From: Halobaculum roseum
Lineage (GTDB): Archaea > Halobacteriota > Halobacteria > Halobacteriales > Haloferacaceae
Assembly: GCF_019880245.1 (NCBI RefSeq)
Contig: NZ_CP082286.1
Location: 700,521 to 764,520, forward strand
Direction of reading: 5' to 3'
DNA length: 64,000 nucleotides
The translations under genes and the position numbers were made by a program. The notes under the pieces were generated by a model, which worked only from the letters and a program-made list of their open reading frames with translations, had not been told where the DNA came from and did no database searches. This document shows, in pieces, positions 7,251 through 14,752 of the stretch; the first letter of the stretch is position 1; every line of letters starts with the position of its first letter.

Positions 7251-8370
7251 TTGATTCGGAGTGAACCACCCCTACTTCTTCGAGACCGCGAGACAGAATA
7301 TTCCATGCCGCATTCGCGTCCCTATCCGCCTCAAACCCACACGAAGGACACGAGTGTTCACGAACCCACAGCGGTTTGTCTGTCTTGACGCCGCAGGACG
7401 CACACTCTTTCGTCGTATCTTTCGGGTCAACTGCGGCGAAGTGCGTTCCTTCGCGTTCACACTTGTATTTGAGCATCCGAAGGAATGTCCCCCACGCCGC
7501 GCCTGCCCGGTTCCGCGAGTTGCCCGGCAGTTCGACCAGCCCCTTCGCGTCCAAGTCCTCGACCGCCACGAAGTCGTACTCGGTGGCGTAGTAGTTCGAG
7601 AGTTTGTGTAAGAAGTCTCGCCGCTTGTGCTTCAGGTCGGCGTGACGTTCGGCAACGACCTTCCGTTGTTTCTCCCAATTCGCAGAGCCGTGTTCCTTCC
7701 GCGAGAGGTTGCGTTGAGCGCGTTCCAACCGGTCGCGCTCGTCGCTGAAATCGGGACTTTCGATGGCGTATCCGTCGGTGTCGTGGGCGTACTTCAGGAT
7801 ACCAACGTCGATTCCAACGACTCGTTCGGGAGTCTCCGGTTTCCTGGGCGTTGCTTCGTCTACGTCGATACCGAACGTGGCATACCACTCCCCTGTCGGT
7901 TCCTGCTTGACCGTGACCTGTTTGATGGTCGCGTTCTCGGGGATGTCGCGGTGAAGGTGAATCGAAATCTCACCGATTTTACTCAACCACAACGTAGGCC
8001 GACCACTCGTATTCTTGAGTTTGAAGCCGGACTGGTTGTAGGTGAGCGACCGATACTCCCGAGGCGGTTTCCACTTGAGCATTCCCACGGCGCGTCCGTT
8101 CTCCTTCTGCGCTGTGAGCGTGGAGAGGTTGTCGTAAACGCGCTTGACGACCATCTGGAGGACTTTCGAGTGAACATCTCCGAGGTCGTCCCACCACGAT
8201 TTGAGGTCGGGAAGCCGTCCCTGAACCTCGTAGCGAGCAGGAATGTCGTCTGCCTCGTTGAGCAGGTAGAGGATGTGGTTGTACAGTTGTCTACAAGTAT
8301 CGACTTGGTGTAGAAGTGTCTCGGTGAGGGTGTCTGACGGGTCGAGTCGATACTTGTAGTTGTAGTGCAT
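7141..8370 (-). CDS. tnpB: TnpB family RNA-guided DNA endonuclease, complete
   Basis: This is 409 residues, the usual length. All key parts are present: first RuvC Asp at 188 (VVGIDVGI), Glu at 271 (VAVEDLDAKGL), zinc finger Cys 323/326/341/344 (CASCG and CPSCG) and the final Asp at 351 (DRDANAAWNI). TnpB cleaves DNA next to a short element-specific motif, guided by an RNA from the element's own 3' end. It thereby helps the transposon stay in place. It follows a DUF2080 gene by three bases. There is no TnpA transposase nearby, so movement would need one in trans. The C-terminus overlaps scaffold copy A. Confidence 0.93.
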   Translation of the reverse strand: MHYNYKYRLDPSDTLTETLLHQVDTCRQLYNHILYLLNEADDIPARYEVQGRLPDLKSWWDDLGDVHSKVLQMVVKRVYDNLSTLTAQKENGRAVGMLKWKPPREYRSLTYNQSGFKLKNTSGRPTLWLSKIGEISIHLHRDIPENATIKQVTVKQEPTGEWYATFGIDVDEATPRKPETPERVVGIDVGILKYAHDTDGYAIESPDFSDERDRLERAQRNLSRKEHGSANWEKQRKVVAERHADLKHKRRDFLHKLSNYYATEYDFVAVEDLDAKGLVELPGNSRNRAGAAWGTFLRMLKYKCEREGTHFAAVDPKDTTKECASCGVKTDKPLWVREHSCPSCGFEADRDANAAWNILSRGLEEVGVVHSESMPVETALPVDTSVSAKRVVEAGSPTLKERTASAVSE

Positions 8371-8373
8371 GGA

Positions 8374-8520
8374 CTATTCGTTTGAGTCGGGTTCGGAGAC
8401 TCGCACGACTTTCACGTCGGCTCCGCGCCAGCGTTTGGGGACAATGACGTGGGCACTGTTCCCCGACGGTTTTGCGGTTCCGTCGAGGACTTCTTGGCCT
8501 TCGATTTCAAACCTATCCAT
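8374..8520 (-). CDS. DUF2080 transposase-associated protein
   Basis: This is 48 residues from the ATG at 8520. The core GTAKPSGNSAHVIVPKRWRG is typical of DUF2080, small proteins found almost only ahead of haloarchaeal TnpB genes. The P-S-G-N-S-A-H-V-x-V-P pattern resembles swapped-hairpin AbrB-like DNA-binding strands, so autoregulation of the element is a fair guess. The longer open frame reaching 8679 runs through the hairpin repeat and is not supported. On the minus strand TTTATG and TATATAC upstream could act as promoter elements. Confidence 0.85.
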   Translation of the reverse strand: MDRFEIEGQEVLDGTAKPSGNSAHVIVPKRWRGADVKVVRVSEPDSNE

Positions 8521-8610
8521 CACCGATGTATATACTATGGATAGACATAAAGGTAGCGGTGGGCCTGTGAGTCGAGCGGTGGACGTGTTTGAGAATCGTG
8601 CGGCGCTGTA

Positions 8611-8673
8611 TCCCCTCCCTACTGCGCTACTCGGTCGCTTCGCTCCCTGCGTTGCTGCTTGAGGAAGGGGACT
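8611..8673 (-). repeat. Hairpin repeat upstream of the DUF2080-tnpB pair
   Basis: TCCCCTCCCTACT and CTTGAGGAAGGGGACT match 1025-1071 in sequence and orientation. The arms pair and the loop differs (GCTACTCGGTCGCTTCGC). It lies about 90 bp upstream of the first gene of the unit, as does the other copy relative to its TnpB gene. It probably marks the left side of this element; an alternative is the right end of a deleted neighbour. Confidence 0.5.
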
Positions 8674-8688
8674 TAGCACCTAATTCCA

Positions 8689-9501
8689 TTAAATCGTCAT
8701 TGAGTTCCGTTCTACCCGTCCATCCGTTATCGTGACTGTGTCTTTCTCTTTCAGTCGCCTCACAACCTCCTGTACGTCCGCTGCAGGCCAGTGAAGTTCT
8801 TGTTGCAGGTCACCCACTGATTTCGGTTCGTCAAGCGCGTGCAGCATTTCGAGTTCCTCATAGACGCGCTCGGTGATCTCCGCAACGGGCTCGTGCAATG
8901 GCGTCGTTACATTGTGTTGCTCGGAAAGATCAGTCAGCGCCTCGTTCACGTACGTCACGAAGAGCTCTTGATTTAATAGATCAACCTGCGTTTTGAGTTC
9001 TGCTTCGACGACGTCGAACTCGAGCCCGGTCTGCATCAACGAAAACATATCCTCGATGTCGTTCACCCGACCGGCGACTGCTTTGAACAAGAAGATGTCT
9101 TCTGGACCTACGAGCTGGACCACCAGGTTACCTGGGTTGAGATACCGTTCGCTCCGCTCACGAATACCTTGAGAAAGAATCAGTTTGCCAATCACCTGCT
9201 GGTTGAATACGTCGATACGACACCCATCATCGTTCTCGAGGATTCGTTGGGCACCGAGTTCTTCATACTCTTCGTTCGGTTCCCTGACGATATCGTATCC
9301 CAGTTCGAGGAGCACCGCTTGGAGCTGACTCAGATCATTGCCAGAGGAGACGATGAGGTCGATGTCTTTTGTGGTTTCTTTGAGTTCACGAAACGCCATC
9401 GACCCTCCGCCAATCATGAAGACGGTGAGTGGGTTGTCCAGCTGCGTGCCGATACGCTCGAGTTCTGAGCGAATGTATGAGCGATCGAACCTCGCTCTCA
9501 T
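8689..9501 (-). CDS. Nucleotidyltransferase-fold protein, AbiEii-like toxin candidate
   Basis: This is 270 residues. The nucleotidyltransferase signature is clear: MIGGGSMAF (residues 29-37), then TTKDIDLIV with the two metal-binding Asp, and a third acidic strand in CRIDVF near residue 100. A C-terminal segment (residues 205-265) looks like a winged helix (SVGDLQQELHWPAADVQEVV). The ATG overlaps the upstream gene's stop as ATGA, so the two are co-translated. A wHTH protein followed by such a transferase is the arrangement of AbiE-type toxin-antitoxin systems. Assignment as the toxin is inference from order and fold. It is often annotated as a DUF6036-type nucleotidyltransferase. Confidence 0.75.
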   Translation of the reverse strand: MRARFDRSYIRSELERIGTQLDNPLTVFMIGGGSMAFRELKETTKDIDLIVSSGNDLSQLQAVLLELGYDIVREPNEEYEELGAQRILENDDGCRIDVFNQQVIGKLILSQGIRERSERYLNPGNLVVQLVGPEDIFLFKAVAGRVNDIEDMFSLMQTGLEFDVVEAELKTQVDLLNQELFVTYVNEALTDLSEQHNVTTPLHEPVAEITERVYEELEMLHALDEPKSVGDLQQELHWPAADVQEVVRRLKEKDTVTITDGRVERNSMTI

Positions 9502-10421
9502 ACGGTCACCTCGTATTCGTCTGCCAGTTCCTGGAAGTCCTCCCACTCAGGTAGCCGGGACGTCCGCTGGTCACCGCTGGTGTCGAGATATGTGCATAGT
9601 TCCTCGACGGCGTCGTCGACGCCGTACGTGGCGGCTTGGGCCCGGAGTTTGTCGCGGTCGATGTCGACCTGACTGAGCAAGAGCAGGCAGTACGACTGCG
9701 CCCGTGTACCCGAATCGATCACGAGCATGTGACAGCACAATGTCTCCGGCGAGAGCTCATTCGTCGACTCCGAGTAGAAGTAGTATCGACGTTCACGTGC
9801 CAACAGCGGGAGGCCATATCGCTGGAATTGGTCTGGACCTGTCGGAAGGAACTGTTCCTGGGCGATCTCAGTCGTCGTCTGGACAAGGAATTCATCGAGA
9901 GACTCCCACAGAATGGTGTACGTGTGGGTCTGTTCTTCGACAGTGTTGCGGTGAGTGTGATGGGCCAACTCACGAGCGAGTACGCTCAGCTGTTCGAAGC
10001 CGTCATTCAGTACATACGCTCCGTCGTCAGTTTGGTAGACGATTCCGCGATGTTGAAGCGGGGCTAGTGCACGGTGGACGGTGCTTCTGTGGACGTCGGC
10101 ATGGCATGCGAGGTCGGTCACGGTCCGTGGGATGTCGAGATAGTAGCACACACGGAGGGTTGCACCAGACAACAGTTCCGGCCAGTCAATGTGTGAATAC
10201 TGCTGCGTGAGGTCCGTGAGTACCTCGAGTGCCTTTGCGTCCGACAGCCGGAGTTGCTTTGTTTTCCCCTTTCGGCGTGTCTCGACGAGACCAGCCCGTT
10301 CGAGCCGTTGAAGCAGTTCAGAGGTGTAGCTGAGACTTCGATCGAGATTCGTTGCGAGTTCAGAGAGCGTTTGCTCACCATGGAGAGCACTGAGGGCGCG
10401 AACTTCACCTGCTGTGAGCAT
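9498..10421 (-). CDS. Two-winged-helix regulator, AbiEi-like antitoxin candidate
   Basis: This is 307 residues. The first winged helix is at 1-60 (TLSELATNLDRSLSYTSELL and wing TRRKGKTKQLRL). A second lies near 85-150 (DIPRTVTDLACHADVHRSTV and a GIVYQTDDGAYVL wing). The remaining 150 residues have no recognised motif. It is the first gene of a pair with the nucleotidyltransferase at 8689, overlapping it by four bases. AbiEi antitoxins also combine an N-terminal wHTH with a larger C-terminal domain and repress their own operon. The start region has TATATAAAT about 30 bp upstream on the complementary side. Confidence 0.75.
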   Translation of the reverse strand: MLTAGEVRALSALHGEQTLSELATNLDRSLSYTSELLQRLERAGLVETRRKGKTKQLRLSDAKALEVLTDLTQQYSHIDWPELLSGATLRVCYYLDIPRTVTDLACHADVHRSTVHRALAPLQHRGIVYQTDDGAYVLNDGFEQLSVLARELAHHTHRNTVEEQTHTYTILWESLDEFLVQTTTEIAQEQFLPTGPDQFQRYGLPLLARERRYYFYSESTNELSPETLCCHMLVIDSGTRAQSYCLLLLSQVDIDRDKLRAQAATYGVDDAVEELCTYLDTSGDQRTSRLPEWEDFQELADEYEVTV

Positions 10422-10476
10422 GCTATTGCATACTAGCGAATCGATATATAAATCATTTCGGTATTTTGCAACACCG

Positions 10477-10539
10477 ATGGACGCACTCGAGGGCGAAAAG
10501 ATACCACTGAAAGTCCTCCGTTCAGAAAGCCCTGGTGAA
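10477..10539 (+). pseudogene. Short start of a gene interrupted by an element end
   Basis: Downstream of a good TATA box (GATATATAAATC near 10443), an ATG at 10477 opens MDALEGEKIPLKVLRSESPG. At 10534 the sequence enters an insertion-sequence right end and loses any gene character. The promoter, start and protein-like beginning suggest a formerly intact gene divergent from the regulator at 9498-10421. The family cannot be named from about 20 codons. Confidence 0.35.
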
Positions 10540-10600
10540 CTGCCTCGGGGTCAAGCCCCGAGGCACTCGGCCTGTTCCGTCTGTAGATGGGTTCCTGATG
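10534..10600 (-). repeat. Solo IS200/IS605-type right end with perfect hairpin
   Basis: TGCCTCGGGG and CCCCGAGGCA form a perfect 10-bp stem with a five-base loop (10541-10565). It is directly followed on the minus strand by AGTTCACC, the same terminus as the TnpB scaffold copies A and B. No TnpB or TnpA gene is attached. It therefore looks like a remnant of a second TnpB family with a different scaffold but the same cleavage-site sequence. The outer limit near 10600 is a guess. Confidence 0.55.
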
Positions 10601-10617
10601 GTGACCGACAGCCCCTG

Positions 10618-12000
10618 CTATGCGTTCGTCTCAGTAGTCAGCAGGTCAGACAATTCGAAAAGCCGGACGTCAGCTCGTCTGTCAGCGGTGTGTTGGAGGT
10701 CGTCAGTGTACCCGGAGCGGCTGAACAAGACGTACAGCGTCTCCCCGTCTGCCGGCTCTTCTGACCATCGGACTTCCGACACTGTTCGCTCGAGGTCGGC
10801 GAGGACGCCTTCGCTTACGGGTTGGGATGTGAATTTACACTCGCCAGCGACGAGGCCATCGCTGGTGAGGCCGAGGACATCCAGTTCGTGTTCCTTGAAC
10901 CACCACTGTCCGAGGTCACGGAATTGCCGATCGATGAGGTCTGGGAGCGCTCGCTGGCAAAGCCGTTCGAACAGCGGGCTCACGTAATCCGCTAGGTCAG
11001 GTTCGACGAGTTCGTCGTACGCATCGTCCTCGAGCATCCGAAGCTGGTCCTGGTTCCCGTAGACGAATCGGAACCAAAATCGAAACAGCGGCGCAGCGAT
11101 ACGATACCGGCCGCGTTTCGACGCCGTCGGTGATTCCGTTACGGGGATGTGGCGTTCGACGAGACGGAGGCGGCGGAGTTTCTGGAGGTACGTGCTGAGC
11201 GACCCTGACTCCACGCCGGCCATACCGGCGATTTCGTTCGGGGTGCGTCGCCCGTGGGCGAGCGCTCGGAGGATGCTGAAGTACGTATTCGGCTGTCGGA
11301 GTTCGGTTCGGAGCAGGAACTCGGGTTCGGAGTATAGGAGCCCGCGCTCCGAGAGGATCCCCTGCTGGACGTTCGTTCCAAGCGACTGATCAGGATCGAT
11401 GGTCTGGAGGTAGTAGGGAGTGCCGCCGTAGATCGACCATGCCGTGATGGCTGTCTCCGGATCGTACTCTGGGAAGAACTGGCGCGCGTCGGGTACATCG
11501 AGGGGCTTGAGATCGATCGTCGCGGTCCGCCGGCCGTACAGCGGTGCGCTTCCCGAGAGCACCTTATCCTCCATGACACTGATCGATGAGCCGACGAGCA
11601 CGAGCGTCATCCCAGTCTCCTGTAGCTCCAAGTCCCAGACTCGCTGGATCCGTGACGGGAGCGATTCGTCCTCCCCGATAAGGAACGGAAACTCGTCGAT
11701 AACGACGACGGCGTCTTGGTCGCCGAGTGTGTCGAGAAGTACCTCCCAGTCGCGGCGGACGTTCTGCAACGATGGGAACTGTGCAGTGGCGGTGTCGACA
11801 AACTGTTCGAGTTGGTTCTGTGCCGTGGACTCGACGGCCTGGTAGTAGACAGCGTCATCCCGATCAATGATAGACTGGCGAACGAGCTCGCTTTTGCCGA
11901 GGCGACGACGACCATAGATGACGACGAAGTCTGCAGTCTCGGACTCGTAGCAGTCCGTGAGTTGATCGAGTTCGACATCTCGATCAATGAATTGCTCCAT
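10618..12000 (-). CDS. Archaeal ATPase_2 / DUF234 protein
   Basis: This is 460 residues from the ATG at 12000, which has a strong ribosome site (GGAGG five bases ahead) and beats the ATG 24 bases upstream. Walker A is VIYGRRRLGKSEL (residues 28-40) and Walker B AVVVIDEFPFL (about 97-107). A winged helix (RTPNEIAGMAGVESGSLSTY) precedes a C-terminal DUF234 region with DVLGLTSDGLVAGECKFT. That segment has the D...E-x-K pattern of PD-(D/E)xK nucleases. This family is widespread in archaea and common in mobile regions, and its biological role is poorly known. It is transcribed alone and cytoplasmic. Confidence 0.85.
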   Translation of the reverse strand: MEQFIDRDVELDQLTDCYESETADFVVIYGRRRLGKSELVRQSIIDRDDAVYYQAVESTAQNQLEQFVDTATAQFPSLQNVRRDWEVLLDTLGDQDAVVVIDEFPFLIGEDESLPSRIQRVWDLELQETGMTLVLVGSSISVMEDKVLSGSAPLYGRRTATIDLKPLDVPDARQFFPEYDPETAITAWSIYGGTPYYLQTIDPDQSLGTNVQQGILSERGLLYSEPEFLLRTELRQPNTYFSILRALAHGRRTPNEIAGMAGVESGSLSTYLQKLRRLRLVERHIPVTESPTASKRGRYRIAAPLFRFWFRFVYGNQDQLRMLEDDAYDELVEPDLADYVSPLFERLCQRALPDLIDRQFRDLGQWWFKEHELDVLGLTSDGLVAGECKFTSQPVSEGVLADLERTVSEVRWSEEPADGETLYVLFSRSGYTDDLQHTADRRADVRLFELSDLLTTETNA

Positions 12001-12334
12001 ACCTCCGATACTATCCCCATTCAAATAGAACTCCCGATTTTGGAAATCATAGTTTCAGAAATCTCGATTTCTATCTGCTGTTTGCCTCAGGGCTCTCAGG
12101 TGCTCACTCCAACGTTGGTCACCTGCAACGCACAGCCCTTCGACCAGATACGCGTCGCCGTGGTCCAGCGACAGTGCGAGTCGGTCACGGGAGAGTAGCC
12201 GTATTTGAGCCGATCGAACCGGACAGTACAGCCGTTTCAGTCATCGAATCGGCGCTGTTCGGGCGTGTTACGTAGAATCAAGAACGTCTCCATTCTCCGC
12301 ACATCCCACAAAAAATACTCTCCCCGGACTGACG
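12001..12334. other. Gap without an intact gene
   Basis: No complete gene was found. A minus-strand frame ending near 12056 is protein-like for about 45 codons (ALSLDHGDAYLVEGLCVAGD) but lacks a start, so a decayed fragment is possible. The first 60 bases include the ribosome site of the ATPase_2 gene. Confidence 0.4.
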
Positions 12335-14752
12335 CTACGCCAGACTTGGTTCACCAAGCGCATCCCGCAGATGCTTCATGGTGAACACCTCGGTCAGCCC
12401 GGCGCAGTCGATCGCATCGTTCACGTCACGCATCGGCGTTCGTTGACTATACGAACTCTCGATCCGTGGCTCCCCATCAGCGGGGTCAGAGAGCGGCCCG
12501 ATAATTGCGTGGTGGGCAGCCTTCCGGGTGACGGCCGCCCACAACACCTCCGAGGCTCCCAACTCGGCCATCTTATCGAAGTCTCGCGGAGCGGCCTCCG
12601 CAGCGTCGTTGTTCTTGCGTTCGCCTTCGCCAGCGACGACGACGGTTCCATCACCATCAACGCCGGCGACATCGACACGAAACGCCACCTCTGGCGGTTC
12701 ATGATACGGGATCACCCGCTCGACTGGTGACTCCTCACTGTGCTTGTACTCCGTCACAATATAGCGACGCAGCGCCTCGACTAACGCCCGGTGGGTGGCA
12801 GTCTCCTCGAGGTCGCCGTAGCCGTCGCCATGATCGATCCCCTCGCGATTGTGCTCGTTCAACAGCGCGCGACCCTCGCGAGTCACGGTGTACAGCGTCG
12901 CACGCAGGCCGTCGTCTCGCTTCACCAGGCCCGCATCCAGCAACTCATCGAGCTCGTCACGAGAGAGCCCACAGTACTTGCGCAACTCGACCATCGAGTC
13001 GTGCACGAGGTCGTACTCCGCCGGCGAGTAGACACCCCGGGTCGCATTGAGGACGACCTGGAGGAACACCATCCCACGGACGGAGACATGCGCCGCTGCG
13101 ACCTCCTCGGGCGACAGCTTCAGCCGTGCCTCGATCGTCGGGATCGACTCCGGCGCAATGTCACCCAGCGAGTGGTGACACCGCACGGCTTCCAACAGCC
13201 CCGTATACGACGGGTCGTACAGCCGCGAACACGAGGGATGCTCACAGGCGATCGCGTGGTGGGAGTCGGCATACGAAACACAGTCGGGCAACACCGATGT
13301 CACCGGCAGTGTCGTCCCTGTCTGGATAACCGACGGCGCGTCCGACGGCTCGGAGGCGTCCGCGACAGTGACGTGTTCGTATGCGTTCGGGTGGATCCCG
13401 CACTCCTGGCGCGTCCGCTCGATGAGTTCCTCCAATGTTGCATCAAGTTCCCGACGCTCGTCAGCCGACAAGGGCCGCGCACTGTCGGGATACCCCGCAG
13501 GCAACTCCGGCGACCGGATCGGCACCGTCGTCGCCGAGCGCCCGTCGAACGTCTCGGGCGGTGGCCGAAACAGCCACCGCCCCTGTGGCAGCGCACTCAA
13601 CACCTGCTGTGTCTCTGCGGGCGACATGCTTCGGACCGACAACTGACTCGCCAACACGGGATCGTCGGGAATCTGCCCGGCGATGAACGCGTGTGACTCC
13701 GTCACCAGTTCGCGATACAGCCGGTCAGGTGCATGCGAGTCATGTTTGGCCTGGCCGGGGAACTGCATCGAGGCAATAAGCGACAGCCCGTAGCCGCGGC
13801 CCTCCGAGAGCATCTCCGACAACAAGGGTGTCAACGCGATGTTGGCCACCTCCTCGATGTGCACGAGCACGTGTCCCGGCGTCACGTCGAAGGCGAGTCG
13901 CGAGCTCCGGCGTTGCAACGCGAACCACAGCGACGCCAACACGACGATCGCGATTGCCCGTTGGGCAGCGCCCGCGATCCCGCCCAGATCGAACAGGACG
14001 GTCACATCTTCATCCAGCACCTCCTCGAAGGTGAACTGGGGCGTGGACTCGTCAGTCGCGACGTGATTGAAGATCGCCGCGAGATCAGCCTGCCCGGAGA
14101 CACGCTCCAGGCTCGTCACGACACCAGCCATAGTCGCACTCCGGAGGTCTTCACGCTCTTGGGCGAGCCCCTCCAACACACGTGCAGCCCGGTCGCTGGA
14201 GACGGCCGGCACCGAATCGCCGTGTTGGATGGCACGCGCTTCCTCGAGCAAGGCGCTGTGGCGAAACGTCTCACTCCCGTGTGCCGGGTCGAAGGCCGCA
14301 CGGATCAACGCGCGAATGGTCGTTTCCGTTCGCTTGCCGAACTCGCCGTCACCGACGAGATAGCGGATCACCTCCAGATACCGATCAGCCCGGTTCTCGA
14401 TGGCTCGCGACCGCTCGATCCCCGCGTCGAGATCTGCGCGAATGTCGAAGAACGACAGCGCGGGCAACACCTCAGCGACGGGGATGTACACAACGGAGTC
14501 GAGATCCTCCCCGCGGGCAACCAGCGACCGAATGATCCGTTCGCTCATTCCGTCGCCTTTGCCATCGATGAGGATCCGTGGCCCCGCCAGTTCTTGGTGT
14601 GCCGAGGCGAACAGCGCCTCACCGAGGACTGACTTGCCGGTGTTGGTCTTGCCACACACCAGCGTGTGAAACGGCAGACACTCCACGGGGATCTCGACGG
14701 GCCGCAGTCCGTCACCGCGTCGCTGCTCGATCTGGCCGATCGTGAACCCCAC
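12335..14752 (-). CDS. Conjugation-type ATPase (VirD4/HerA-like) with wHTH and nuclease-like tail
   Basis: This is 805 residues with a GTG start overlapping the previous stop by one base (TAGTG). N-terminal ATPase: Walker A LVCGKTNTGKSVL (31-43), Walker B HVLVHIEEVANI (294-305), and a sensor-like SLIASMQFPGQ (324-334), all as in DNA-pumping coupling ATPases. A Cys/His cluster (CEHPSCSRLYDP, 503-514) may bind zinc. A winged helix spans about 580-635. The end (690-745) contains FRVDVAG, then VVVAGEGERK, the D...E-x-K layout of PD-(D/E)xK nucleases. With its membrane partner upstream it is probably the DNA-transfer engine of an integrated conjugative element. Confidence 0.8.
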   Translation of the reverse strand: MGFTIGQIEQRRGDGLRPVEIPVECLPFHTLVCGKTNTGKSVLGEALFASAHQELAGPRILIDGKGDGMSERIIRSLVARGEDLDSVVYIPVAEVLPALSFFDIRADLDAGIERSRAIENRADRYLEVIRYLVGDGEFGKRTETTIRALIRAAFDPAHGSETFRHSALLEEARAIQHGDSVPAVSSDRAARVLEGLAQEREDLRSATMAGVVTSLERVSGQADLAAIFNHVATDESTPQFTFEEVLDEDVTVLFDLGGIAGAAQRAIAIVVLASLWFALQRRSSRLAFDVTPGHVLVHIEEVANIALTPLLSEMLSEGRGYGLSLIASMQFPGQAKHDSHAPDRLYRELVTESHAFIAGQIPDDPVLASQLSVRSMSPAETQQVLSALPQGRWLFRPPPETFDGRSATTVPIRSPELPAGYPDSARPLSADERRELDATLEELIERTRQECGIHPNAYEHVTVADASEPSDAPSVIQTGTTLPVTSVLPDCVSYADSHHAIACEHPSCSRLYDPSYTGLLEAVRCHHSLGDIAPESIPTIEARLKLSPEEVAAAHVSVRGMVFLQVVLNATRGVYSPAEYDLVHDSMVELRKYCGLSRDELDELLDAGLVKRDDGLRATLYTVTREGRALLNEHNREGIDHGDGYGDLEETATHRALVEALRRYIVTEYKHSEESPVERVIPYHEPPEVAFRVDVAGVDGDGTVVVAGEGERKNNDAAEAAPRDFDKMAELGASEVLWAAVTRKAAHHAIIGPLSDPADGEPRIESSYSQRTPMRDVNDAIDCAGLTEVFTMKHLRDALGEPSLA

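Noticed and set aside
12056-12240. Minus-strand fragment with protein-like sequence
   Set aside because: No start codon and a stop just upstream; too short to call a gene.
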